Positions 1-6,523 of a stretch of 16,230 nt of DNA are shown piece after piece (within the stretch, counting starts at the first letter, position 1; the number at the start of each line of letters is the position of its first letter). The notes under the pieces are model-generated. The model did no database searches and was not told the origin of the DNA. It was given only the letters and a program-made list of their open reading frames with translations. The stretch comes from an uncultured Bacteroidia bacterium (lineage in GTDB: Bacteria > Bacteroidota > Bacteroidia > SpSt-205). The DNA is taken from positions 1 to 16,230 of the forward strand of contig CALKJV010000171.1 in the NCBI GenBank assembly GCA_937995505.1. The letters run 5' to 3'. Position numbers and translations under genes: made by a program.

Positions 1-12
1 AAGGGGACGGCT

Positions 13-663
13 TTAGCGCAGCTCGTCGTATAACCCGTCTGCTTGCAGGCGCTGTCGCAGAATATCAACCCCCCGACTTAGTTGCGATTTGACTGTGCCT
101 ACGGGTACGTGGAGTACTTTTGCTATCTCTTCTATCTGCATGCTTTCCCAAAACCTCAGTCGGATAGGTTCACGGTAATGCTGGGGAAGCCTGTTTAGAT
201 AATCATTCATAATGCGCTCCACATCCTGTAGGTCTCGCAGCAAATGGGGGGACTCAACGCCCAGAACTTCAACCACGATGCGGTAGCTTTTCCATTCCTC
301 CTCTTCTACTTGGAAGCTTTCTACATTTCCTTTTGGGCGTTCGCGCAGGGAGTCAATGGTGAAGTTTGCCATGCAGCGAGCAATCCAAGCGCCTACGCTA
401 CCTTTTTTGCGGTCGTAGTGAGCCAGGACGCGTGGGAACTTTTCCAAAAAAAAGTCGTGAGCAATATCGCGAGCTTTTTCGTCTATTCCTTCGTAGATTA
501 GGCGGGCGGTACTATTTTTGTACAGGGTTGCCCGAGCTGTCTTGATTATGCTCTGGTAGTAGCGGTTGACTAAGGCGTTGTAGGCCTCATCTTTTTGGAC
601 AGGGTCTTTCACATAGAGCTCAATAAGCTCCTCATCGCTAAGGTCGTCAAGGTTACTTGCCAT
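13..663 (-). CDS. Sigma-70 family (ECF-like) RNA polymerase sigma factor, paralogue 1
   Basis: A 216-residue sigma factor that would direct RNA polymerase to a subset of promoters. Residues 24-110 look like region 2 (YYQSII, then FFLEKFPRVLAHYD and the GAWIARCMANFTIDSLR helix). Residues 150-207 are a region 4 helix-turn-helix (LNRLPQHYREPIRLRF, IEEIAKVLHVPVGTVKSQLSRG), typical of ECF/SigJ-like proteins. The frame stays open up to 723, but I start at 663 (MASNLDD) because a -7 box TATCTTTG lies at 673-680, making the upstream codons promoter sequence. It is clearly homologous, column by column, to the sigma gene at 868-1509: both carry SFQ(V/I)EEE in the linker and end in DELR/DEELR. No anti-sigma gene with membrane segments is seen beside it, so its control is unknown. 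Family assignment is firm; regulon and ECF subgroup are not known. Confidence 0.88.
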   Translation of the reverse strand: MASNLDDLSDEELIELYVKDPVQKDEAYNALVNRYYQSIIKTARATLYKNSTARLIYEGIDEKARDIAHDFFLEKFPRVLAHYDRKKGSVGAWIARCMANFTIDSLRERPKGNVESFQVEEEEWKSYRIVVEVLGVESPHLLRDLQDVERIMNDYLNRLPQHYREPIRLRFWESMQIEEIAKVLHVPVGTVKSQLSRGVDILRQRLQADGLYDELR

Positions 664-672
664 GGGTCTAAG

Positions 673-680
673 CAAAGATA
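673..680 (-). promoter_or_regulatory. Bacteroidota -7 box of sigma gene 1 (TATCTTTG)
   Basis: Minus-strand TATCTTTG matches TAnnTTTG exactly and is separated from the ATG at 663 by 9 nt. The 26 nt directly upstream (681-706) resemble the same region of the second sigma promoter. No TTG -33 element is obvious at the usual distance. Confidence 0.6.
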
Positions 681-757
681 GCGAAAAAGCAGGTTTCTTT
701 GTGCAGGGCCGCCCCGGCCTCAATCTGAGGTAGCGCGCCTTGAGCGGGCCTGCAGGC

Positions 758-790
758 GCTAATTCCGAAAAATCTTTTTAAGCTAATTCC
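758..790. repeat. Short direct repeat GCTAATTCC in the sigma-sigma intergenic region
   Basis: GCTAATTCC occurs at 758-766 and again at 782-790, a 24-bp period, with an A5-TC-T5 dyad (769-780 region) between. They lie in the roughly 200-bp gap between the two sigma genes (664-867). They may be operator half-sites, remains of a terminator for the upstream sigma gene, or chance; no U-tract terminator of normal form is visible. Confidence 0.3.
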
Positions 791-867
791 CGAACGTAAT
801 CCCCCCTGCATTCACAGTTATCTACCAAGCCTTGACTTAGGGAATCGGTACGCCGCAGCGGGTGGGA

Positions 868-1509
868 TTAGCGTAGCTCTTCGTCCAATCTCCGCCGTTT
901 TATCTCCTTAATAATGTAATTTTCTATCTTGCGTAGTCGCCTTGATACAGTGCTAGTGCTCAAACCCAAAGCTTTGGCTATTTCTTTTTGTTTCTTATGC
1001 TTTCTATAGCTCAATTTAAATATTTTTTGGTCTATTGCGGGCAAATATTTCACGATTTCACTTATTATTCTCTGCTTATCTCGGTTGTCTATTTGAGTAT
1101 ATGGTAAATCTGGCTCTACCGCGTTTTTCGATGAATGGATCTTCCCTTCTTCCTCTATTTGAAAGCTTTCAATTTGTTTAGGCTGGCCTCGTAAGAAGCT
1201 TATGACAAAATTTTTCACACATTCATTGATCCACTTATTTAGATCACCCTTTTGGGGGTCGTATTTTTCTAAAACTTTACGGAACTTCTTATCAAGAAAC
1301 TCTTGTGTTAGGCCGCGTGCTTCCTCTTGTACTTCTACATAACTCAGACCTAGGTAGCCTTTGAAGAATAAGTGTTTACGAATCCTCTTGAACACGATCG
1401 GATCGTAGCGTTCGCATAGGATTCCATAGGCTTTTTCCCTCAGAGCAGGGTCATTCTGATAAAGCTCAACTAGCTTTTCACTGGGATGGCCTGCAACAGT
1501 ACTATACAT
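868..1509 (-). CDS. Sigma-70 family (ECF-like) RNA polymerase sigma factor, paralogue 2
   Basis: A 213-residue paralogue of the neighbouring sigma factor, aligning almost without gaps. The N-terminus has PSEKLVELYQNDP, region 2 includes FLDKKFRKVLEKYD and WINECVKNFVISFLR, the linker has IESFQIEEEG, and residues 150-195 form region 4 (KEIAKALGLSTSTVSRRLRK helix-turn-helix). It ends in DEELR, like its partner. The start at 1509 is chosen because a -7-like box TACTTTCG sits at 1519-1526; the frame is open further upstream inside the glycosyltransferase gene. The start overlaps the stop of that gene by 8 bp. The coding sequence is strikingly AT-rich (37 G/C of 120 in 961-1080, by hand count) compared with its neighbours. 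That suggests a different history or relaxed selection. The protein appears intact. Confidence 0.85.
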   Translation of the reverse strand: MYSTVAGHPSEKLVELYQNDPALREKAYGILCERYDPIVFKRIRKHLFFKGYLGLSYVEVQEEARGLTQEFLDKKFRKVLEKYDPQKGDLNKWINECVKNFVISFLRGQPKQIESFQIEEEGKIHSSKNAVEPDLPYTQIDNRDKQRIISEIVKYLPAIDQKIFKLSYRKHKKQKEIAKALGLSTSTVSRRLRKIENYIIKEIKRRRLDEELR

Positions 1510-2605
1510 AGGTCGGGGCGAAAGTAATAAAAATCCAGGTTTTCTTACGCAGAGCTGCTCCGATGGGGTATAGGGTTTGTAGGGTGAGGAGGGGGAGGTC
1601 GGCCCACAGAGGGGCAAGCGCATGAGGGGCTTTGAGTTTGTAGAGGGCGAGGGCTTTGGCGAGAGGGGCAAGGAGCAGCGCCGGCCAGCTTATCGGCTGC
1701 AGAAGCCCTAAGATACCCCCCACAAGCTGCAAAGCTGGCGGTAAAGCCAGGGAGAGACGCAGGAGAGGGGGATAGTGCTTAGCCGTTTGGAGGTGGCGCC
1801 ACTTTCGTCGCACAGCGAGGCCAAATGAAGCGGGGGCAGGCGAGCGGGTAGGGGCCCACCGCAGCGAAATGGCCTTAGAAGGTATCAGCTGAAGGGTAAG
1901 GTCATCATCGCCTGAGAGTTCCTTTCGCCAGAGAAAGAGCCCTAACCGCAGCCAAGCCCGCCGTACCGCCCACCCCCGTCCTGTAGCCATGTAGGGAAAG
2001 CCCCATGCCGCTCGGCCTACGGCCTCCAGCTGGACGAGATTTCCTTCATAGGCTGAGAGAAGCGCGCTTAGCCCTCCGTGCTTTTCTAACCAAGCAGGCG
2101 CAAGGATAGCCGAGACCCCTTCGCTCTCTCGTAGGAGCACTTCCGGCCAGCCCTCCGGAATAAAGGAGTCCGAATCTACAAGAACGCACCACTCATACTG
2201 AGCTTCATCAGAGAGGCGCCATAGGGCATACTTTTTGGGGCTCCAATCCGTAGGAACTTCGGAGATAGAAATCCATCTGAGGGGGAGCGTAGGCGGGGCT
2301 TCTTGCAGCACTTGCACAGTAGCATCTGTACATCGGTCTGCGGCTACCAGCACTTCCCAGGGTGCGGGGTAGCTTACTTGTGCGAGCTGAGCGAGGAGCT
2401 GTCGTAGCCCCTCTGCGTTATTGTGTACCGCTACGAGAAGGCTAAAAGGCGGCAGAGTTCCTCTCCCTTCCTGCGATACAGAAGCGCTGCGGTGGCGGGC
2501 CGCTGCCCATCCCAGCCAGAGCCAGTAGGCGCTTATGACGCCGCTAAGTGTGTAACTTAGAAGGCATGCGAGCCGCTGGGCTTCTTCTGCTTCTAAATCT
2601 AGCAT
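1502..2605 (-). CDS. Membrane glycosyltransferase, family 2 (GT2)
   Basis: A 367-residue inverting GT-A fold glycosyltransferase, probably building a cell-surface glycan or glycolipid at the inner membrane. One N-terminal membrane helix (about residues 12-35) precedes the catalytic domain. That domain has LLVAVHNNAE (56-65), the acidic VLVAADRCTDA (85-95), the metal-binding D144-S-D146, SGDDDLTLQ (231-239) and an RRKWRH motif (266-271) in the place of the QxxRW acceptor motif. Two or more hydrophobic segments fill residues 283-360. The only good start is the ATG at 2605, which makes the gene overlap the divergent gene at 2566 by 40 bp. No -7 box is visible upstream of it. Its stop overlaps the start of sigma gene 2, so the two are probably co-transcribed. 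Sugar and acceptor cannot be named from sequence. Confidence 0.85.
   Translation of the reverse strand: MLDLEAEEAQRLACLLSYTLSGVISAYWLWLGWAAARHRSASVSQEGRGTLPPFSLLVAVHNNAEGLRQLLAQLAQVSYPAPWEVLVAADRCTDATVQVLQEAPPTLPLRWISISEVPTDWSPKKYALWRLSDEAQYEWCVLVDSDSFIPEGWPEVLLRESEGVSAILAPAWLEKHGGLSALLSAYEGNLVQLEAVGRAAWGFPYMATGRGWAVRRAWLRLGLFLWRKELSGDDDLTLQLIPSKAISLRWAPTRSPAPASFGLAVRRKWRHLQTAKHYPPLLRLSLALPPALQLVGGILGLLQPISWPALLLAPLAKALALYKLKAPHALAPLWADLPLLTLQTLYPIGAALRKKTWIFITFAPTYV
1519..1526 (-). promoter_or_regulatory. Bacteroidota-like -7 box of sigma gene 2 (TACTTTCG)
   Basis: Minus-strand TACTTTCG, 9 nt before the ATG at 1509, the same spacing as in the other sigma gene. It lies inside the 3' end of the glycosyltransferase gene, so this sigma factor can be expressed both by read-through and from its own start. 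Upstream 1527-1552 matches 681-706 at 17 of 26 positions. Confidence 0.5.
2553..2560 (+). promoter_or_regulatory. Candidate -7 box (TAACTTAG) of the nuclease/PLC-like gene
   Basis: TAACTTAG differs from TAnnTTTG at one position and ends 5 nt before the ATG at 2566, close to the 4-nt spacing of other genes here. It is embedded in the first codons of the oppositely oriented glycosyltransferase gene. Confidence 0.4.
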
Positions 2606-3651
2606 GGGCTTGGGGTTTTTGGGCGCATCGGCGCATCAATCGGCTGGCGGTTTTTGGGCTGCCGGAGTCGCTCTTTGCGTTTTATCGGCCGCATATTGAA
2701 TACCTTACCCGGCAAGCCACCAAGCCTGATGAACGGCGGGCGGCTTTTGCGTGGGAGCCCCCTCGCCACTACATTGACTTGGACCGGTATCCTGCTGAGC
2801 TGCCTCGCCGCTGGAGCGAAGCCGTAGCCCTTCTCTCCGAAGACACCTTGAATGCGCATGGGATTTTGCCCTGGCACCTGGAACGCAGCTTCTGGCAGCT
2901 GGTAGAGGCCTTTCAGCAGCGCCAGACAGGACGCATCCTCAAGCTCTCGGCAGAAATAGGGCATTATCTGGGCGATGCCCATGTGCCCCTCCACACTACC
3001 GCTAACTACAACGGCCAGCTTACAGGCCAGCAGGGCGTACATGGCTTGTGGGAAGCCCTCATACCGGAGCGTTTCGGAGATGGGTACGACTACTGGGTAG
3101 GGCAAGCCGCCCTCTGGCGCTCGGTGCAGGATACCCTTTGGGCTATTATCTACGAGACGCATGGGCTGGTAGAGCAAGTATTAGCCGCAGAGCGCGAAGC
3201 CACTGCTAAGGTAGGCGAAGCGCGCAAATTCACCTACCGGGAGCGAGGCCGGCAAACCGTGCGTACCTACTCGGAGGAGTTTTTGCAAGTATACCACGGG
3301 CTGCTGGAAGGGATGGTGGAGCGGCAGCTGCGGCGGGCGGTGCGGCGTCTGGCGAGCTTTTGGTATACGGCATGGCATGTGGCGGGCCGCCCTAACCTCT
3401 TAGAGGCCCTTCCGCCCGAAGCCCCCCCAGAAGAGAGTTATTCCGACTCTTTGCCGGCAGATCCGCGCTGCCCCGTGGGCAAGCGGCTAAGCTGCTGCGA
3501 CGCTGAGCACTGGGCAGCCCTATCGGGTCCCGCTGAGTGGGATTCCTTAGGGCAGGCCCATTCTCCCCACCGGCAAGAGAGATTCATCTTGCCTTTTGTG
3601 CGCCGAAAAAAGTCCCCTTCTCTATGCTGCAGCGGTACGCCAAGCTCGTAG
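2566..3651 (+). CDS. Secreted zinc-dependent S1/P1 nuclease / phospholipase C-like protein
   Basis: A 361-residue exported protein of the superfamily of trinuclear-zinc phosphodiesterases (P1 nuclease, bacterial phospholipase C). A 15-residue signal peptide ending in AWA should be cut to expose Trp16. Family members use the mature N-terminal Trp and a nearby His as zinc ligands, here W16 and H21 (mature W1 and H6). Other ligand candidates are H68/D71 (HYIDLD), H133, D137 and H143 (GHYLGDAHVPLH), then H159 and E163 (VHGLWE). The H-x3-D-x5-H and H-x3-E spacings match the family. The start at 2566 gives a proper signal peptide and a nearby -7 box. The last ~60 residues are low in family character (KRLSCCDAEHWAAL region onward) and run 28 bp into the next gene. 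Whether it cuts nucleic acid or lipid is undecided. Confidence 0.82.
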   Translation: MRAAGLLLLLNLAWAWGFWAHRRINRLAVFGLPESLFAFYRPHIEYLTRQATKPDERRAAFAWEPPRHYIDLDRYPAELPRRWSEAVALLSEDTLNAHGILPWHLERSFWQLVEAFQQRQTGRILKLSAEIGHYLGDAHVPLHTTANYNGQLTGQQGVHGLWEALIPERFGDGYDYWVGQAALWRSVQDTLWAIIYETHGLVEQVLAAEREATAKVGEARKFTYRERGRQTVRTYSEEFLQVYHGLLEGMVERQLRRAVRRLASFWYTAWHVAGRPNLLEALPPEAPPEESYSDSLPADPRCPVGKRLSCCDAEHWAALSGPAEWDSLGQAHSPHRQERFILPFVRRKKSPSLCCSGTPSS

Positions 3652-4472
3652 TGCTGGCCCATTCGGTTTTTGCCTTGCCTTTTGCGCTATGGGGCTTTGC
3701 GTGGGGGCTGTGGGAGGAGAGGGCTGTGGACTGGCTGGGGAAGCTTTTCTGGGTGCTGGTAGCGGTTTTTTCTGCTCGTACGGCGGCTATGGCCTTCAAT
3801 CGGTATGCAGACTGGCGGATTGACGCCAAAAACCCCCGTACTACCAGCCGAGAGATTCCGCGAGGGGAGGTCCGCCCCAGAGAAGCTCTCCTTCTTACGC
3901 TCCTTGCGGCGGGGCTATTTGGGCTAGCCGCTTGGCAACTCTCGCCTTTGTGCGGTTACCTTGCGCCCGTAGCGCTGGTGATACTGCTGGGCTATTCCTA
4001 CACGAAGCGCTTTACGGCGCTGGCGCATTACATCCTCGGGGTAGCGCTGGGGCTTGCTCCAGTGGGCGCCTACTTAGCTGTAACCGGCCGCTTTTCGGTA
4101 GAAATCGTAGGCGCAGGCCTTGCGGTAGCGCTATGGGTGGGCGGCTTTGATGTTTTGTATGCGCTGCAAGATGAGGCTTTTGACCGGGCGGAGGGCTTGC
4201 ATAGTATACCTGTTCTCTTAGGTGAGAAGCGAGCTCGCGCGCTCTCGCTTGCAAGTCATGTAGCGGCCATAGGGCTTTTGGCTTGGATAGGGCAGCGGCT
4301 TTATGCAGGGGGATGGCTCTACTGGGTAGGCTGGGGGGCTTTCTCGGCTTTCGTGCTGCGCCAGCACTGGGTGAGCCGCGATAAAAGCCGCATCACCCGA
4401 ACCTTTTTCACGCATAACGGCGTCGCTTCCGTCGTGTTTGGTACGCTGGCGATAGCTGCGCTATGGCTTTGA
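3624..4472 (+). CDS. UbiA-family polyprenyltransferase (UbiA/MqnP-like)
   Basis: A 282-residue integral membrane prenyltransferase that would attach a polyprenyl chain to an aromatic acceptor in quinone (most likely menaquinone) biosynthesis. Both Asp-rich, Mg-pyrophosphate-binding motifs are intact: N59-R-Y-A-D63-W-R-I-D67 followed by NPRTTSREIPRGEV, and D176-VLYALQ-D183-EAF-D187 followed by HSIPVLLG. These extended motifs resemble 4-hydroxybenzoate transferases and the MqnP proteins of the futalosine pathway; nothing in the window decides between them. About eight hydrophobic segments are visible (for example ALLLTLLAAGLFGLAAW and LAPVALVILLGYSY). The ATG at 3624 is preferred over longer frames because it gives the usual MLQRYAKLVVLAHSVFALPF start. 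It overlaps the previous gene by 28 bp with no Shine-Dalgarno or -7 box, so it is probably translated from the upstream mRNA. Confidence 0.87.
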   Translation: MLQRYAKLVVLAHSVFALPFALWGFAWGLWEERAVDWLGKLFWVLVAVFSARTAAMAFNRYADWRIDAKNPRTTSREIPRGEVRPREALLLTLLAAGLFGLAAWQLSPLCGYLAPVALVILLGYSYTKRFTALAHYILGVALGLAPVGAYLAVTGRFSVEIVGAGLAVALWVGGFDVLYALQDEAFDRAEGLHSIPVLLGEKRARALSLASHVAAIGLLAWIGQRLYAGGWLYWVGWGAFSAFVLRQHWVSRDKSRITRTFFTHNGVASVVFGTLAIAALWL

Positions 4473-4483
4473 GCATGTTCTCG

Positions 4484-4516
4484 CTCCAGAGGGGCCCAGC
4501 TGCCCCTCTACTGGAG
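4484..4516 (+). terminator. Strong hairpin after the prenyltransferase gene (no U-tract)
   Basis: CTCCAG-AGGGGC (4484-4495) can pair with GCCCCT (4502-4507) and CTGGAG (4511-4516) around a 6-nt loop, with a 3-nt bulge. It starts 11 bp after the stop at 4472 and there is no following T-run. It may be a terminator-like or RNA-stabilising hairpin. A direct repeat TAGGCCTTC follows at 4517-4525 and 4533-4541. Confidence 0.45.
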
Positions 4517-4585
4517 TAGGCCTTCTCCCGGGTAGGCCTTCATTCCCTTCCATGGCATGGGTCTGAAGCGGGCGGGTTTTTGTCG

Positions 4586-4593
4586 TACTTTCG
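4586..4593 (+). promoter_or_regulatory. -7 box (TACTTTCG) of the thioesterase-dapD operon
   Basis: TACTTTCG ends 4 nt before the ATG at 4598. A GGGTTTTT tract lies just upstream. The geometry implies transcription starting at or within a few nt of the start codon. Confidence 0.55.
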
Positions 4594-4597
4594 CCCT

Positions 4598-5101
4598 ATG
4601 GATCGCAAACCGCCCAGCGCTTCCCATACAGTGCTGACTGAAATGGTTTTTCCTAACCATGCCAATGCCTTAGGGAATCTCATGGGAGGGCAGCTGCTGT
4701 ATTGGATGGATATTGCGGCGGCTATTGCAGCGTATAGGCATTCGCAGCGGGTGTGCGTGACGGCGGCGGTAGATTATGTGAGCTTTCGTTCGGCGATACG
4801 GGTAGGGGAGCTCCTTACGATTGAGGCGTATGTGACCCGAGCTTTTCGTACTTCTATGGAGGTGTATTTGCGGGTCTATGCGCAGAGCCTGCCGACCAAT
4901 GAGCGTCGCCTTTCCAACGAGGCGTACTATACTTTTGTAGCGATTGACCAGAGTGGTTGTCCGATTCCGGTGCCGGAGGTAGAGCCGCAGACACAGGAGG
5001 AGCGACAGCAGTATGAGGGGGCACTTCGGCGGCGGGAGATGCGCCTTATTATGGCAGGTAAACTGGATCCCGCTCAGGCTTCTACCTTAAAGCTCACTTA
5101 G
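4598..5101 (+). CDS. Acyl-CoA thioesterase, hotdog fold
   Basis: A 167-residue single-hotdog acyl-CoA hydrolase (YciA/ACOT type) that would release CoA from fatty acyl-CoAs in the cytoplasm. The family signature is clear: TEMVFPNHANALGNLMGG (residues 14-31) with the Asn/His pair, the WMDIAAAIAAYRH helix with D39, then VTAAVDYVSFRSAIRVGE and the strand-rich MEVYLRVYAQ. After residue 128 comes a charged helical tail (QTQEERQQYEGALRRREMR). A TTG-initiated frame begins at 4580, but the first codons would be the -7 box itself, so the ATG at 4598 is taken as the start. It is the first gene of a probable operon with dapD, 6 nt downstream. Acyl chain preference is not readable. Confidence 0.88.
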   Translation: MDRKPPSASHTVLTEMVFPNHANALGNLMGGQLLYWMDIAAAIAAYRHSQRVCVTAAVDYVSFRSAIRVGELLTIEAYVTRAFRTSMEVYLRVYAQSLPTNERRLSNEAYYTFVAIDQSGCPIPVPEVEPQTQEERQQYEGALRRREMRLIMAGKLDPAQASTLKLT

Positions 5102-5107
5102 GGGGCT

Positions 5108-5935
5108 ATGTCGGTGGATTGGGCGCCGATTCAACAGAAAATAGACGAGGCCTGGGCAGAACCTGCGCGGCTCTCCCTGAAGCCCTACCAAGAGGCAGTA
5201 GAAGCGGTGATTGCGGCCTTAGACGCAGGGCAGCTGCGCTGTGCTACGCCGACTGTGGAGGGGGAATGGCTCGTGCACGAATGGGTCAAGCGGGCTATTC
5301 TCTTGTACTTCCGCATGCGGGGCATTGAGTCTGTACAGGCCGGGGAGCTGACTTTTGCCGACAAGATTCCTGTCAAGCGCAAATTTGCAAAGGGGGTTCG
5401 GGTGGTGCCGCCGGGTGTGGCTCGGTATGGCAGCTACCTCGCGCCAGGCACGATTCTCATGCCCGGCTATGTAAATATCGGAGCTTATGTAGGGGAGGGC
5501 TCCATGATAGATACTTGGGCTACGGTGGGCTCGTGTGCGCAGATCGGCAAAAATGTGCATATCAGCGGTGGGGTGGGAATTGGGGGGGTTTTAGAGCCGC
5601 CGCAAGCTCACCCGGTGATTATTGAGGATGGGGCTTTTATTGGGAGCCGATGCATCGTGGTGGAAGGGGTTCGGGTAGGAGCTCAGGCTGTCTTAGGGGC
5701 AGGCGTGATCCTTACGGCCAGTATCCCCATTATAGATGCGACGAGGCCTTCTGGGCCGGAGTTTCGGGGCTACGTCCCGCCACGAGCGATTGTGGTGGCA
5801 GGCACGCGGGAGAAGGACCTCCCCGGGGGGCGATTTGGGCTTCCTTGTGGACTCATTATCGGCTGGCGCTCTGAAAAGCACGACGACAAGCTTGCGCTCA
5901 ATGCGTTCCTTCGTGATCTGGGGGTGCCTATGTAG
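5108..5935 (+). CDS. dapD: 2,3,4,5-tetrahydropyridine-2,6-dicarboxylate N-succinyltransferase
   Basis: Transfers a succinyl group from succinyl-CoA to tetrahydrodipicolinate in the succinylase branch of diaminopimelate/lysine synthesis, feeding peptidoglycan. It is 275 residues long, the usual DapD length. An alpha-helical N-terminal domain precedes the hinge FADKIPVKRKF and RVVPPGVARYGSYLAPG. A left-handed beta-helix of hexapeptide repeats follows (GYVNIGAYVGEGSMIDTW, GSCAQIGKNVHISGGVGIGG, VIIEDGAFIGSRCIVVEGV), then a C-terminal beta segment with LPCGLIIGWRSEKHDDK. The start at 5108 lies 6 nt after the thioesterase stop, indicating co-transcription. Its 3' end overlaps the next gene by 35 bp. 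Intact and confidently assigned. Confidence 0.95.
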   Translation: MSVDWAPIQQKIDEAWAEPARLSLKPYQEAVEAVIAALDAGQLRCATPTVEGEWLVHEWVKRAILLYFRMRGIESVQAGELTFADKIPVKRKFAKGVRVVPPGVARYGSYLAPGTILMPGYVNIGAYVGEGSMIDTWATVGSCAQIGKNVHISGGVGIGGVLEPPQAHPVIIEDGAFIGSRCIVVEGVRVGAQAVLGAGVILTASIPIIDATRPSGPEFRGYVPPRAIVVAGTREKDLPGGRFGLPCGLIIGWRSEKHDDKLALNAFLRDLGVPM

Positions 5936-6503
5936 CACCTTATGGGCCCAGCGAGGGGTAGGACTGCTTTTTCAGGGGCGCTTCAATTATACCACTGATA
6001 GGGGTGAACCTGTACCTACGGGGTGGTTTTCTGATGCGGCGGTAGGGGTACACGCTAAAAGTTACCGATGGGGGGCAGGATGGGAGGTTTCGCTCCTATG
6101 GGTATACAAAGGCGGGCCTTCTGAAGTGCGCTTGCCCTTAGTGACGCAAGATTTCGCCGCAGGGCAATCTACTGCCTATAAGGCCGTAGAAGGCGCGTTT
6201 CGCTTCGGGCCCCGCTGGCAGGTGTTTTACCCTAAGACTGGGATCGCCGTAGGCTACCGCTACCAGCAAAGTGGGCTCTCTACCGATCCTCGGCGCAGCG
6301 TACAACCTTGGTACGCGTTTTTACCCTTAGGAATGACCCTGGAACTGCCGGTGCGATTCGGGACTACGGGCGTGAGTGCGTATTATGAGATTGGGCTGAC
6401 TAACCTCCTTCGCCGCCCTGCCCGGCAGACGGGCCTGTACGAGGGCACGAAGCTGCGCCGCCTTTTAGTAGAGATCCATGTCCTATGGGGCGAAACTCGC
6501 TGA
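5901..6503 (+). CDS. Predicted small outer-membrane beta-barrel-like protein, function unknown
   Basis: A 200-residue protein I do not recognise. The ATG at 5901, inside the end of dapD in another frame, gives a good signal peptide (MRSFVIWGCLCSTLWA, cut before QRGVGLLF). The mature part is rich in alternating hydrophobic/polar stretches with many Tyr, Trp and Gly, for example GWEVSLLWVYKG, GIAVGYRYQQSG and VSAYYEIGLTNLL. It lacks cytoplasmic enzyme motifs. That pattern suggests a beta-barrel or other outer-membrane/periplasmic protein. The frame is open upstream to 5736, but those codons are only dapD in another phase. It seems to be translated from the thioesterase-dapD mRNA and ends 20 bp before the M32 peptidase gene. 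Confidence 0.65.
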   Translation: MRSFVIWGCLCSTLWAQRGVGLLFQGRFNYTTDRGEPVPTGWFSDAAVGVHAKSYRWGAGWEVSLLWVYKGGPSEVRLPLVTQDFAAGQSTAYKAVEGAFRFGPRWQVFYPKTGIAVGYRYQQSGLSTDPRRSVQPWYAFLPLGMTLELPVRFGTTGVSAYYEIGLTNLLRRPARQTGLYEGTKLRRLLVEIHVLWGETR

Positions 6504-6511
6504 GTTTAGAG

Positions 6512-6519
6512 TATATTTG
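6512..6519 (+). promoter_or_regulatory. -7 box (TATATTTG) of the M32 peptidase operon
   Basis: A perfect TAnnTTTG match in the 20-bp gap between the outer-membrane protein gene and the peptidase gene, ending 4 nt before the ATG at 6524. A leaderless or near-leaderless mRNA is implied. Confidence 0.65.
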
Positions 6520-6523
6520 CTGC

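Noticed and set aside
244..501. 85-codon plus-strand frame opposite sigma gene 1
   Set aside because: Shadow of a clearly conserved sigma-factor gene on the other strand.
664..723. N-terminal extension of sigma 1 (with a similar extension in sigma 2: CTKKPAF/CVRKPGF before RPM)
   Set aside because: The similarity is explained by the related promoter DNA, and the -7 boxes lie between the extension and the chosen ATGs. Coding is still possible if the boxes are not real promoters.
2614..2659. Direct repeat GGTTTTTGGGC (2614-2624 and 2649-2659)
   Set aside because: It lies in codons of the P1-like domain (WGFWA, VFGL) and is explained by coding constraint and chance.
3445..3651. Possible frameshift in the C-terminal tail of the nuclease/PLC-like gene
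   Set aside because: The tail looks atypical, but neither other frame offers a better ending and homologue tails vary; not enough to call a break.
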